Source of the DNA: JBCCMF01 sp038747545
Lineage (GTDB): Bacteria; Bacteroidota; Rhodothermia; Rhodothermales; JBCCMF01
Reading direction: 5' to 3'
Assembly (NCBI GenBank): GCA_038747545.1
Contig: JBCDJT010000007.1
Span: 1 to 64,000, forward strand
DNA: 64,000 nucleotides
Shown: piece after piece, positions 9,260 to 18,057 of the stretch
Numbering within the stretch: position 1 is the first letter of the stretch
Layout of the letters: the number at the start of each line of letters is the position of its first letter
Notes under the pieces: generated by a model
Database searches by the model: none
What the model was told of the DNA's origin: nothing
Seen by the model: only the letters and a program-made list of their open reading frames with translations
Translations under genes and position numbers: made by a program

Positions 9260-9883
9260 ATGGCTCACGCCACTACCAATGCTCCGCCGCGTTACGTAGA
9301 CACCCCCAAGGGGTTGTTCACGGCATCGGGGCAGTGGTTTCGGACGCGGGAGGCGCAACTCGAAGCGTTCGCCGGGGCAGTGCTCGAGAAGCGCCCGGTG
9401 GCTGACCTGATCGATGACGCCGATGCCGTGCTCGCGTGGCCTACGACACTCACTGTATGGCTGCTGCCGCTCCTCGCCCTCGCCTTGCCATGGTGGGCTG
9501 TGCTCTCGGTGGGAACGGTCTTGCTCCTCGCCGCCCATCTCGTCACACCTTCTATGCTGACGGTGTTGCAGATCCAGTGGGCGCGATGGCTCCGCGTTGC
9601 TTGGGCACAGGGCGTCTACTACGTGCTGATGCTGAGTGTGCTTGCGCAGGTTGGCGCATGGCCCGCCGTCGCCGTGCTGATCGGCAGCTTCATCGCGCTG
9701 CGCTGGGGCTGGGCCGATAGGGCTGTGATGCCTGCCGTGCAGCCTCTGTTCAAGCGGCTGTACCCGCTGCCGCGCCCCGACCAGGCCCTGCGGTCAGTCA
9801 TTGTGCGTTATGCCCTCAAGTACCGCCTTCCGTTGCCCGAGATCGAGGCGATGGAACGCGCCCTCCTCAAGAAACTCGTGTAG
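9260..9883 (+). CDS. Uncharacterised membrane protein
   Basis: 207 aa, not recognised. A soluble N-terminal ~60 residues, including the motif PKGLFTASGQWFRTREAQLEAFAGAVLEK given here only in part as WFRTREAQLEAFAG, precedes three to four hydrophobic segments (about 63-95, 118-150). A basic C-terminal cytoplasmic helix ends the protein (LPEIEAMERALLKKLV). It is 14 bases upstream of the histidine phosphatase gene and heads the run that leads to menF-menD, so it is probably cotranscribed. AT-rich sequence at about 9165-9235 (TTTAAAATG, TTGTATCAT) is the likely promoter region. Confidence 0.65.
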   Translation: MAHATTNAPPRYVDTPKGLFTASGQWFRTREAQLEAFAGAVLEKRPVADLIDDADAVLAWPTTLTVWLLPLLALALPWWAVLSVGTVLLLAAHLVTPSMLTVLQIQWARWLRVAWAQGVYYVLMLSVLAQVGAWPAVAVLIGSFIALRWGWADRAVMPAVQPLFKRLYPLPRPDQALRSVIVRYALKYRLPLPEIEAMERALLKKLV

Positions 9884-9897
9884 TAGCTCCGCACCGT

Positions 9898-10545
9898 ATG
9901 AAAACGACTACGCTCCATCTGGTTCGGCACGGCGAAACCGATTACAATCGCAATCGGGTTGTGCAAGGGCGTGGCATCAACAGTGACCTCAACCGACGGG
10001 GACGGCAGCAAGCCGAGGCCCTAGCGCAACGCTTCACCGGGGTCCCGCTCGATGCGATCTACTCCAGCACACTGAACCGCGCCATCCAGACCGCCGACCG
10101 CGTGGCTGCGCACCATCCCCGGACGCCGCGCTATCAGCTCCGCAACCTGGAAGAGATGTCGTGGGGCGTCTACGAGGGCGAACCGCCTTCAGAGGCCATG
10201 CGCAACGTGTTCGCCCGGTTTTACGAGCAGTGGTCGGGCGGGGTGTTCGACGAGCGCATCGAAGGCGGCGAATCGATCTTGGATGTGCAGTACCGCGCCA
10301 TGGTGGCGTTGCAGCACATCACGCAAGCCCACGCAGGGGAGACGGTCTTGGTTGTCAGCCATGGCCGCATGCTGCGCGTGCTCTTGGCATCGGTCTTGCC
10401 TGCCTACGGGCTAGAGCGCATGCACGACATCGCGCACGCCAACACGAGCGTGAACACCGTGCGCTACTACAATGGATTGTACACGGCCGACGTGCTCAAT
10501 GACACGAGCCACTTGGACGCTGTCGAACTGATTATGGTGGAGTGA
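9898..10545 (+). CDS. Histidine phosphatase family protein (phosphoglycerate mutase-like)
   Basis: 215 aa. The RHG signature is at residues 10-12 (LHLVRHGETDYNRNR), with the phosphorylated His at 11. YSSTLNRAIQTAD, the acidic EEMSWGVYEGE block and the second catalytic His in VVSHGRMLRVLL complete the two-His fold of branch 1. Members dephosphorylate small metabolites, sugar phosphates or nucleotides; the substrate is not determinable here. Its stop overlaps the menF start (ATGA, 10542-10545), implying translational coupling to menaquinone genes, although no phosphatase step is known in the classical Men pathway. Confidence 0.9.
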   Translation: MKTTTLHLVRHGETDYNRNRVVQGRGINSDLNRRGRQQAEALAQRFTGVPLDAIYSSTLNRAIQTADRVAAHHPRTPRYQLRNLEEMSWGVYEGEPPSEAMRNVFARFYEQWSGGVFDERIEGGESILDVQYRAMVALQHITQAHAGETVLVVSHGRMLRVLLASVLPAYGLERMHDIAHANTSVNTVRYYNGLYTADVLNDTSHLDAVELIMVE

Positions 10546-11981
10546 TGGAACAAGGAGATGGATTCGATAGCGCCGCTGGTGCTACGCTGAGCAATATGAT
10601 GCTGGCCCCGCCCACTACGTCTACGACGTGGGGCCGCGCCTACCGGATGCTGCGTGCCCGCGTGCGCCAAGCGTTGGCCGGGCACCACGATGCTGCCATT
10701 GTGCAGGTGAGCGTGCCCGTAGACACCGTCGATGTGCTGCACTGGCTGGCCGCGCAGACCAGCCGCGAAAAGGGGTATTGGTCAGGCCGTGATGGGCAGC
10801 AGCGCACGGCCTGGGTGGGGTTGGCTGATGTCCTCTCGGATGGCGAGGAAACGCACTGGTCACAGCTGCGCCAGGCCCTGCAGCAGCGGCTCGAAGGCAC
10901 TGCCCCAGCGGTGCGCTACTTCGGGTCGCTCTGGTTTGACGACGATCGCCCGCGTGCCACGTACTGGCGGCCCTTCCGCGCGCAGCGGTTTGTGCTGCCA
11001 CGCGTACTCCTAACCGCCGACGGTGACCGGGTGGCGCTGTCCTGCAACCTTCGCCCCGACCATGACCACATCGACGCGGTACTCGCGGAGCTGCGCCAGC
11101 TGGAGAGCCCGGCTGCGGTCGTGTCGCCTGTGCAGTTGCCTGCTCCGCTCGAACGGCGCGACTTTCCCAACTACGCGGGCTGGGCGGCCAACATTGCCTG
11201 GGCGCTCGAAGCGTTCCGGCAGGGCGCGCTAGACAAAGTCGTGCTTGCGCGCAAGGCTGTCTTCGATTTCGCTGAGCCCTTGGATCCGTTTGCGTTGCTG
11301 CAGCGCTTGCGTGAGGATGCTCCGAACCGATTCCACTTCTTGCTGCAGCCCCGCCCGGGTCATGCCTTTGTGGGGGCCTCGCCGGAACGGCTGTTCTGCA
11401 AGCGTGGCCGGACCGTGCTGAGCGAAGCCGTGGCGGGCACGCGCCCCCGTGGCGACTCCGAACTGACCGATGCACAGCTACGCAGCGAACTCCTCGGGAG
11501 CGAGAAGGACCAGCGCGAACACGCGTTCGTGCGGCGGCAAATCCGCGCCACGCTCCACCCGTTGACAACCAGCCTAGACGTAGAGACCGTCGCCTCTGAG
11601 ATGAAGCTCGCCAAGGGGCGGCACCTCGTTTCTCGGGTCAACGGTACCCTCCGCGACGACGTGACCAGCCTGGATGTGCTTCAAGCGCTGCACCCGACGC
11701 CCGCCGTGGGCGGGACGCCCCGCGAAGGCGCACTCGATGCCATCCGCCGCCTCGAACCCTTCGACCGTGGCCTCTATGCCGCTCCTGTCGGCTGGATCAG
11801 CGACGACGATGCTGAGTTTGCGGTGGCCATTCGCACGGGCCTCGTCCAAGGCCACACGCTCGCGCTCTACTCCGGCGCGGGCATCGTGGACGGATCGGAC
11901 GCACGCGGCGAGTGGGACGAGATCGAGCACAAAATCATCGACTTCATTAATGTCTTCGGATTGGACGTGCGCCGCGCCTAA
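10542..11981 (+). CDS. menF: Isochorismate synthase
   Basis: 479 aa. Converts chorismate to isochorismate, the entry step to menaquinone. The chorismate-binding domain occupies the C-terminal ~260 residues: KVVLARKAVFDF, FVGASPERLF, LSEAVAGTRPRG, a LLGSEKDQREHAFV block, LHPTPAVGGTPRE and YSGAGIVDGSDARGEWDE, all hallmarks of MenF/EntC enzymes. The variable N-terminal half is also family-like. The first ATG overlaps the upstream phosphatase stop by 4 bases; internal ATGs at about residues 19-20 are alternatives. The 3' end overlaps the menD start, so menF and menD are coupled. Identity as MenF rather than a siderophore EntC follows from menD being next. Confidence 0.95.
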   Translation: MMEQGDGFDSAAGATLSNMMLAPPTTSTTWGRAYRMLRARVRQALAGHHDAAIVQVSVPVDTVDVLHWLAAQTSREKGYWSGRDGQQRTAWVGLADVLSDGEETHWSQLRQALQQRLEGTAPAVRYFGSLWFDDDRPRATYWRPFRAQRFVLPRVLLTADGDRVALSCNLRPDHDHIDAVLAELRQLESPAAVVSPVQLPAPLERRDFPNYAGWAANIAWALEAFRQGALDKVVLARKAVFDFAEPLDPFALLQRLREDAPNRFHFLLQPRPGHAFVGASPERLFCKRGRTVLSEAVAGTRPRGDSELTDAQLRSELLGSEKDQREHAFVRRQIRATLHPLTTSLDVETVASEMKLAKGRHLVSRVNGTLRDDVTSLDVLQALHPTPAVGGTPREGALDAIRRLEPFDRGLYAAPVGWISDDDAEFAVAIRTGLVQGHTLALYSGAGIVDGSDARGEWDEIEHKIIDFINVFGLDVRRA

Positions 11982-13692
11982 TGCCAACCATGTGTGGGCA
12001 CGTCTGCTGATTGATGAGTTGGTGCGCTGCGGCGTGACCACGTTCTTCGTGGCGCCGGGCTCGCGCTCTACGCCCCTCACCGTCGCTGTGGCGCAGCATC
12101 CAGAGGCCCACGCCATCGTCCATTTCGACGAGCGCGGGACCTCCTTCGCAGCCCTCGGCTACGGACGCGCCACGCGGCACCCTGCGGCTTGGATCACTAC
12201 CTCGGGTACGGCGCTTGCCAATGGCTATCCGGCTGTCATCGAAGCCTCCGTCAGCGGCGTACCCATGCTGCTGCTCACCGCCGACCGCCCGCCCGAATTG
12301 CGCGACACGGGTGCCAACCAAACCATCGACCAGCCCGGCATGTACGGCGGCTACGTCCGATGGCAGTTCGACATGCCCGCGCCTTCTGCTGCGGTACCCG
12401 CTGCGTTTGTGCTAACCACGGTTGACCAAGCTGTGCATCGTGCCACGCAGGAGGGGGGCGGCCCCGTGCATCTGAACTGCATGTTTCGCGAGCCGCTGGC
12501 GCCGATCAATGACGGTTTCCACGCAGAGGCGTATCTGAAGCCCGTCACCGGGTGGCGCAACCATCGCAGCCCGTTTACCCAGTACAGCAGGCCACGCGTT
12601 GGGTTGGACGCTTCGGATGCTAAGGCTCTGACGCTCACGGTACGCGACGCCCAGCGCGGGCTCGTGGTTTTGGGTGAGCTGGCTACGCGTGATGAGGCCG
12701 AAGCGGCCGTCCAGTGGGCAGCACGCCTCGGCTGGCCCGTCTTCACCGATGTGCTCTCGCAGGCTCGCGGCTTGAGCGGTGACACGCTCATCCGTCACCA
12801 CGACCTGGTGCTGGCACACCAGGATTTCGCTGGTGCCCATGCGCCCGACGTCGTCGTGCATTTCGGCCGCAGAGCGACGTCGAAGCGGCTGCTGCAATTT
12901 CTGGAGCGGATGCAGCCCACGTATATCTGGGTCAAGACCACGCCTGATCGGCTCGACCCGTGCCACCAGACCGCGTGGCAGGTCAAGGCCGACATGGCCT
13001 CGTTCTGCGAGCAGGTCCAGCCGGCAGCATCTGCACCCACTGCATGGACAACGGCGTGGATGGAGGCGGAAGGTCGGGCCGCCGCGCAAGTGAAGGCGCA
13101 CCTCGAAGCAAGCCAGCAGCTTACCGAGCCCACTGTGGCACAGGGCATCGCGCAACATATCGACCCGACGCATGGGCTATACCTGGCAGCGAGCATGCCC
13201 GTGCGCGATATGGAATTAGTAGGCGGCGCAGTCGATGCAGCGCTCGTGGTGGCAAACCGGGGCGCGAGTGGCATTGACGGGACGGTGGCATCAGCGGTGG
13301 GGCTGGCCGTGGGGTTGCAGCGACCTGTCACGCTGCTGATGGGCGACTTGGCACTCCTGCACGACCTCAATGCGTTGGCGCTCGTCCGAAGCAGCCCGCA
13401 GCCCATCACCATCGTGGTGATCAATAACGACGGGGGCGGCATCTTCTCGTTTCTGCCGATCGCCCAGCATGAGGACGTGTTTGAGCCCTACTTCGGCACG
13501 CCGCACGGGCTCGACTTTGCCCATGCTGCTGCGCAGTTCGGCCTACGCTATCACCGACCGACGACCACTGAGGCGTTTACGGCAGCATATTGCGAAAGCC
13601 TTGCGACGGGATCGGCAGTGATCGAAGTGCAGACGGACCGGCTCGAAAACCACGCGCTGCACCAGGCCTTGTTGCGCCTGCTGCAGCTGTGA
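11950..13692 (+). CDS. menD: SEPHCHC synthase (2-succinyl-5-enolpyruvyl-6-hydroxy-3-cyclohexene-1-carboxylate synthase)
   Basis: 580 aa from the ATG at 11950, overlapping menF by 32 bases; a GTG at 11992 is a shorter alternative. The frame stays open much further upstream inside menF, but that extension has no MenD character. ThDP-dependent enzyme that adds decarboxylated 2-oxoglutarate to isochorismate. N-terminal motifs include APGSRSTPLTVAVA and HFDERGTSFAALG (with the catalytic ThDP Glu), then TADRPPELRDTGANQTI. The C-terminal ThDP/Mg domain carries NRGASGIDGTVASA and INNDGGGIFSFLP. The remaining men genes are not in the window. Confidence 0.96.
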   Translation: MSSDWTCAAPNANHVWARLLIDELVRCGVTTFFVAPGSRSTPLTVAVAQHPEAHAIVHFDERGTSFAALGYGRATRHPAAWITTSGTALANGYPAVIEASVSGVPMLLLTADRPPELRDTGANQTIDQPGMYGGYVRWQFDMPAPSAAVPAAFVLTTVDQAVHRATQEGGGPVHLNCMFREPLAPINDGFHAEAYLKPVTGWRNHRSPFTQYSRPRVGLDASDAKALTLTVRDAQRGLVVLGELATRDEAEAAVQWAARLGWPVFTDVLSQARGLSGDTLIRHHDLVLAHQDFAGAHAPDVVVHFGRRATSKRLLQFLERMQPTYIWVKTTPDRLDPCHQTAWQVKADMASFCEQVQPAASAPTAWTTAWMEAEGRAAAQVKAHLEASQQLTEPTVAQGIAQHIDPTHGLYLAASMPVRDMELVGGAVDAALVVANRGASGIDGTVASAVGLAVGLQRPVTLLMGDLALLHDLNALALVRSSPQPITIVVINNDGGGIFSFLPIAQHEDVFEPYFGTPHGLDFAHAAAQFGLRYHRPTTTEAFTAAYCESLATGSAVIEVQTDRLENHALHQALLRLLQL

Positions 13693-13814
13693 CGATGATG
13701 TTAAATGTTGGATAGAGGCTGAGTGGTAGCGCTATCAGCGTTGAACCCTCGATGTATCATGGGGTGAAAGCTGCGAATCCGTGTTCCACCACTTAACAAA
13801 CCCTCCTCCGAACC

Positions 13815-14429
13815 ATGAAGAAATCCCTCTCCTTCCTTACGATGGCCCTGCTCATCGTAGCCGTCAGCGCTTGCGGCGACGGCGTGGGCGATGCCCCACA
13901 AGCCACCACAGGCGACGCCGTAGCCGCGGATGCTGCCGCCACTGGCGTGTCCTACACCATCGACACAGAGGCCAGCGCACTCAACTGGCGCGGCGCTAAA
14001 GTCACCGACGCACACGACGGCGGCTTCAACGCCTTCAGCGGCACCATCATGGTGGATGGCGAAACGGTCACCGGGGTCGAGATCGAAGTGGACATGACGT
14101 CCATGTGGAGTGACAACGAGCGGTTGACGGGCCACCTGATGTCCGAAGACTTCTTCGAGGTCGAGACCTACCCGAAAGGGCTGTTCGCACTCACCAGCAT
14201 TACCCCTGGCGACTCCCTGCACACCGCCATGGGCAACCTCACCATGCTCGATTCCACGCGAGGCATCTCGTTCCCCGTGGACGTGGCCGTCGTGGACGAG
14301 AACACCGTCACCGCCAGCGCCGACTTTATCATCGATCGCCAAGAGTGGGGCATTTCCTACCCTGGCCGTCCTGACGACCTGATCTCTGACGACGTCCGCA
14401 TTATGTTTGACGTGACGGCTCGCAAGTAA
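13815..14429 (+). CDS. YceI-like lipoprotein
   Basis: 204 aa. An N-terminal lipoprotein signal (MKKSLSFLTMALLIVAVSAC, lipobox Cys at 20) is followed by a short Ala-rich spacer and a YceI-type domain. That domain opens with YTIDTEASALNWRGAK and has the family's alternating beta strands (TSITPGDSLHTAMGNLTM). YceI proteins form lipocalin-like barrels that bind isoprenoids or other lipids. A lipidated, membrane-tethered version following menF-menD is suggestive of quinone or isoprenoid handling, but that is inference. The gene is preceded by about 120 bases of spacer and has its own likely promoter. Confidence 0.85.
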   Translation: MKKSLSFLTMALLIVAVSACGDGVGDAPQATTGDAVAADAAATGVSYTIDTEASALNWRGAKVTDAHDGGFNAFSGTIMVDGETVTGVEIEVDMTSMWSDNERLTGHLMSEDFFEVETYPKGLFALTSITPGDSLHTAMGNLTMLDSTRGISFPVDVAVVDENTVTASADFIIDRQEWGISYPGRPDDLISDDVRIMFDVTARK

Positions 14430-14463
14430 GCGGTCTGCCCTCGAACCGCTCTACAGCGCTCCA

Positions 14464-14495
14464 GCCGGAGTCCGACCAACGTGCCGGGCTCCGGC
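14464..14495. terminator. Bidirectional terminator hairpin between the YceI gene and mpl
   Basis: An 11-base stem (14464-14474 with 14485-14495, one G-U wobble) surrounds a 10-base loop between two convergent genes. The downstream T run on the plus side is weak (CGCCGTTT). Position and stem strength fit a shared terminator. Confidence 0.6.
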
Positions 14496-14547
14496 TTCGC
14501 CGTTTACAGCGCTTGGCGTGCGAGCCAGCGCGCACTCAACGGCCCCC

Positions 14548-16020
14548 TCAGCCCTCGGAGAGTGCATCCAGGAAGCGCGCGTGGATGTTGCCGAAGCCGC
14601 CATTGCTCATGATGAGCACGACGTCGCCCGGTTGAACGGCATCCAGCAAAGCAGGCAAGACCTCGTCGGCGCCAGCATGCTGCGAGGCTGCTGCGCCGCG
14701 CGCGGTGATGGTAGCAACTACGGCATCGGTGTCCATGAAGCGGCTGGGGTCGTCGTTGTGGCGGAACGGCGGCGTGCTGATAAGCACGCGTGCCGCCGCG
14801 TCGAACGCCTCGCCGTACGGGGTTTCGAAGAGCTTGCGGCGGCTGGAGTTGGAACGCGGCTCAAACACCGCCACCAGCCGACGCTTGGGCCACCGCTCGC
14901 GCACAGCCCGCGTCGTCTCGCGCACAGCGGTGGGGTGGTGGGCAAAGTCGTCAAGGACGAGCACCCCGGCGGCTTCGCCCCGCACTTCCTGGCGGCGCTT
15001 CATGCCTTTGAACGACGCGAATCCATCGGCGAGCGCCATCGGCAAGACCCCTTCGTGAAGGGCGATAGCGCTCACGGCCAGGGCGTTGCGCAGGTTGTGC
15101 CGCCCGCTCATCGGCAGCATAATGGATGCGACCGCCGTACCTTCTACCACCAGCGTGAACCGTTGGCCGCCTTCCACGGGGGTAATGTCGGCAGCCGTGA
15201 CATCCCAATCGCCGTCGAGCCCGTATGTTCGAACAGCGGCGCTTGTGTGGACAGCCAAGGCCCGGACGGGCGCCTCGTCGGCACAAAGCACCATGATACC
15301 GTCGGGGGCAACGGTGCCCGCAAAGGCCTCGAAGGCTGCACGGTAATCGTCCCAGTCGCTGTAAATGTCTGCGTGGTCGAACTCCATGGACGTGACAATG
15401 GCGCTGGACGGCACGTAATGCATGAATTTGGGGCGCTTGTCGAAGTAGGCACTGTCGTACTCGTCGCCTTCGATGACAAAGTGCTTGCCCCCGCCCACCG
15501 CGTAGCTGACGTTGCCATTGACCATCACACCGCCCACGAGAAAGCCGGGATCGAGCCCTGCCGAGCGTAGCACATGCACCAGCATGCCCGTGGTCGTCGT
15601 CTTGCCGTGGGTGCCCGCCACGACCAGCGACGTGGCATCTTGCAGGAAGAAGTGGGCCAACGTCTCCGGCATCGAGAGCTGCGCCAAGCCTTGGTCGCGG
15701 GCATAGGCTGCCTCGGGGTGTGTGGGCGTACACGCGTTGCCTACGATGACGAGGTCGGGGGCGGGCGTGAGGTTGTCGGCGGAGAAGCCTTTGGCAACGG
15801 GGATGTCCATCTCAGCCAGCCGCGTACTCATGGGCGGGTAGACGTTCTGATCGGACCCGCGCACAGCGTAGCCCGCTTCTTTCAGCAGGCCCGCTAGCGC
15901 GCCCATCCCCGTACCGCAGATGCCCACGAGATGCACACTGCGCAGGCTGTTGGCCTCCGGCGGGGCAGGGCGGTCGAAGATGCGCAGGTGCGCATCGGGG
16001 AAATCTGTGAGTTTCTTCAT
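14548..16020 (-). CDS. mpl: UDP-N-acetylmuramate:L-alanyl-gamma-D-glutamyl-meso-diaminopimelate ligase
   Basis: 490 aa from the ATG at 16020 (MKKLTDFPDAHLRIFDR); an in-frame start 33 codons earlier is unlikely. Mur-ligase family enzyme that recycles the cell-wall tripeptide by ligating it to UDP-MurNAc. Features are the N-terminal Rossmann segment HLVGICGTGMGALAGLLKEA, the ATP P-loop VAGTHGKTTTTGML, the FEFDHADIY-like SMEFDHADIY block, the SGRHNLRNALAV domain junction and the C-terminal DDFAHHPTAVRET, diagnostic for Mpl/MurC-type ligases. The length and the LRIFD start separate Mpl from MurC. It stands alone. Confidence 0.94.
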   Translation of the reverse strand: MKKLTDFPDAHLRIFDRPAPPEANSLRSVHLVGICGTGMGALAGLLKEAGYAVRGSDQNVYPPMSTRLAEMDIPVAKGFSADNLTPAPDLVIVGNACTPTHPEAAYARDQGLAQLSMPETLAHFFLQDATSLVVAGTHGKTTTTGMLVHVLRSAGLDPGFLVGGVMVNGNVSYAVGGGKHFVIEGDEYDSAYFDKRPKFMHYVPSSAIVTSMEFDHADIYSDWDDYRAAFEAFAGTVAPDGIMVLCADEAPVRALAVHTSAAVRTYGLDGDWDVTAADITPVEGGQRFTLVVEGTAVASIMLPMSGRHNLRNALAVSAIALHEGVLPMALADGFASFKGMKRRQEVRGEAAGVLVLDDFAHHPTAVRETTRAVRERWPKRRLVAVFEPRSNSSRRKLFETPYGEAFDAAARVLISTPPFRHNDDPSRFMDTDAVVATITARGAAASQHAGADEVLPALLDAVQPGDVVLIMSNGGFGNIHARFLDALSEG

Positions 16021-16128
16021 AGATTGAGCAGGCGTCAGTAAGGGCGGTGCCGTGCGAAAAGCACCACGCGACGGTGCCGTTTTCCGAACGTTTGGCTCAA
16101 GATAGGGCCACCACAGCACCTGCGGCCC

Positions 16129-17085
16129 ATGCGTGTCCCACTACTTATTGTCGTCTTCATCTGGGGCTGTACAGGTCCGCCCCCCACGACGGAGCCGCAG
16201 CTCCCACCTCCCGGCGATGCGCCCTTTCTCGTCGTGCTGGGCATCGGTCAGGACGGCGGTGTCCCGCAGGCGGGCCATACCGCAGACGATGGCTGGAGCG
16301 ATCCATCGAAACGCCGCCATGTGGTATCGCTGGCCGTGGTGGATCCGCTATCGCAACAGCGCTGGCTGTTCGACGCGACGCCCGACCTGCCCGAGCAACT
16401 GTATCACCTCGACCAAATAGCCCCTACCGATGCGCCGAAGCCAGGCCTTGCAGGCGTTTTTATCACGCATGCACACATGGGGCACTACACGGGGCTGATG
16501 TACTTTGGGCACGAGGTGATGGGCACGCAGCGGGTGCCCGTCTTCGCGATGCCGCGCATGACGGACTTCCTGCGCACCAACGGTCCGTGGAGCCAACTCG
16601 TCCGCTACGACAACATCGACCTGCGCGGATTGCGTGCCGACAGCGCCGTGGTCATCAACGAACGCCTGCGCGTGACGCCGCTGCTGGTGCCGCACCGGCA
16701 GGAGTTCAGCGAGGTGGTCGGCTTCCGCATTGAGGGGCCGACGGCCAGCGCACTCTTCATCCCCGACATCGACAGCTGGGAGGACTGGGACGCCGAAGGC
16801 ACGCGCATCGAAGACGAGATCGCCAAGGTGGATGTGGCCTATCTCGACGCCACGTTCTATGCCAACGGCGAGATCCCTGGGCGCGACATGAGTGGCTTCC
16901 CGCATCCGTTCATCACGCACAGCATGGAGCGCTTCGCCGACCTGCCTGCCGCGGAGAAGGCAAAGGTGCGCTTCATCCATCTCAACCATACCAACCCGGC
17001 CCTCTGGGAAGGCACCAAGGCACGACAGACCATCGCCGAGAACGGCTTCCGCGTGGCCGAGGAAGGAGAGTGGGTCGGACTATGA
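16129..17085 (+). CDS. PqqB-like metallo-beta-lactamase-fold lipoprotein
   Basis: 318 aa. The short signal LLIVVFIWGC gives a lipobox Cys at about residue 14, followed by a Pro/Thr-rich tether. The rest is PqqB-like: LGIGQDGGVPQAGH, FDATPDLPEQLY, ITHAHMGHYTGLMYFG (metal/active-site loop), FIPDIDSWEDWD and LDATFYANGEIPGRD, ending with HLNHTNPALWE. PqqB is a hydroxylase acting on the PqqA peptide, but no pqqA, C, D or E genes are nearby and this protein is predicted to be exported, so a role in PQQ synthesis is doubtful. The 3' end overlaps the convergent LOG gene by 6 bases. Confidence 0.82.
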   Translation: MRVPLLIVVFIWGCTGPPPTTEPQLPPPGDAPFLVVLGIGQDGGVPQAGHTADDGWSDPSKRRHVVSLAVVDPLSQQRWLFDATPDLPEQLYHLDQIAPTDAPKPGLAGVFITHAHMGHYTGLMYFGHEVMGTQRVPVFAMPRMTDFLRTNGPWSQLVRYDNIDLRGLRADSAVVINERLRVTPLLVPHRQEFSEVVGFRIEGPTASALFIPDIDSWEDWDAEGTRIEDEIAKVDVAYLDATFYANGEIPGRDMSGFPHPFITHSMERFADLPAAEKAKVRFIHLNHTNPALWEGTKARQTIAENGFRVAEEGEWVGL

Positions 17086-18057
17086 CGCCGACGCGGGCTC
17101 AAACGCCTCGATAAAGGCGGCGGCCTCATCGATGTCGTCGGTGAGGAGCACGTAGCGGTCGAAGCGTTCACGCCCGAACAGGGCGCTGAGGACGTCGGCC
17201 ACGGGGTAGCGATGCGTCCAGTAGTCGATGTCGAGCAGGACCATCGGGCTGAAGTGGTCGAACGTCTCGTAGTAATTCTGGGCGCCGTCTTGGAAGATTT
17301 CCTGGATGGTGCCCGCACGCCCGGGGGCGAATACAATCCCTTGCTGGGCGATGGCGAGAAGCCCATCCTCGCGGATGCTGTTCTGGAAATACTTGGCGAT
17401 GTGCGAGGCGAGCGGCGTGCTGGGCTCATGGCCGTAGTGCCATGTGGGCACCGCTAGGCTCGCGGGCTTGTGGGCGACCCGCTGGCTGATGGCGAGCGCC
17501 GGGGCGAACCACGCGTGTGCGGCGGCCACGAGTGCTGGATCTACCGAGCCATCAGGTGAAACAATAGCGCTCAGGTTGGGCACCTTCGGCACGGCGCGCA
17601 ACGCGCCGATGGCGCCATCCAACGCGGCATCGGCGAGGTTGGCGTGCGCTACGCCGAGGTGTGCGGCTTCCATCGCGCCAGGGCCGCCGCCTGTGCAGAG
17701 CAGCATGCCGCTGCGCGCCAGCCGACGCGCCAGCCGCGCCACATCAGCATAGCTGGCCGAGTCGCGCGCGAGCTTGTGCCCACCCATCACCGCCGCGACT
17801 TTGTTCGGCTGCAGCAGCGGTTGCATGGCCTGCGTGATCGAGTGGTCGTGCAGCGACTGCATCATGGCCGCATACGGATGGCGGTGCTTGGTGCGCCCCG
17901 CGCCGACGTAGTGGCGGTAGATCGCGAAGTCAGGCGTGGCTGCGAACGACGCCGGGGCCCGCGCATCGAAACCTGCAAAAAGCTGCGCCGCATCGTACAG
18001 CGACCAGCGAAGAGGGGCAAACGGCAGCGCCGCCGCGTCGGAGGGAGGTGTTATCAT
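17080..18057 (-). CDS. LOG-family (lysine decarboxylase-like) Rossmann protein
   Basis: 325 aa from the ATG at 18057, whose ATGA overlaps the stop of the upstream DinB gene; a longer in-frame start has no support. LOG proteins release free base from nucleotide 5'-monophosphates. The first motif is intact (CTGGGPGAMEAAHLG), but the PGGxGTxxE signature reads PGRAGTIQE, with Arg replacing the second Gly while the Thr and Glu are kept. Segments NKVAAVMGGHKLARDS and IAKYFQNSIREDGLL resemble the longer nucleosidases (PpnN-like). Activity is uncertain because of the substitution. Confidence 0.78.
   Translation of the reverse strand: MITPPSDAAALPFAPLRWSLYDAAQLFAGFDARAPASFAATPDFAIYRHYVGAGRTKHRHPYAAMMQSLHDHSITQAMQPLLQPNKVAAVMGGHKLARDSASYADVARLARRLARSGMLLCTGGGPGAMEAAHLGVAHANLADAALDGAIGALRAVPKVPNLSAIVSPDGSVDPALVAAAHAWFAPALAISQRVAHKPASLAVPTWHYGHEPSTPLASHIAKYFQNSIREDGLLAIAQQGIVFAPGRAGTIQEIFQDGAQNYYETFDHFSPMVLLDIDYWTHRYPVADVLSALFGRERFDRYVLLTDDIDEAAAFIEAFEPASAS

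Noticed and set aside
11674..11949. Longer N terminus for menD
   Set aside because: Frame overlaps menF and its translation is Ser/Arg/Thr-rich shadow; MenD similarity begins only after 11950.
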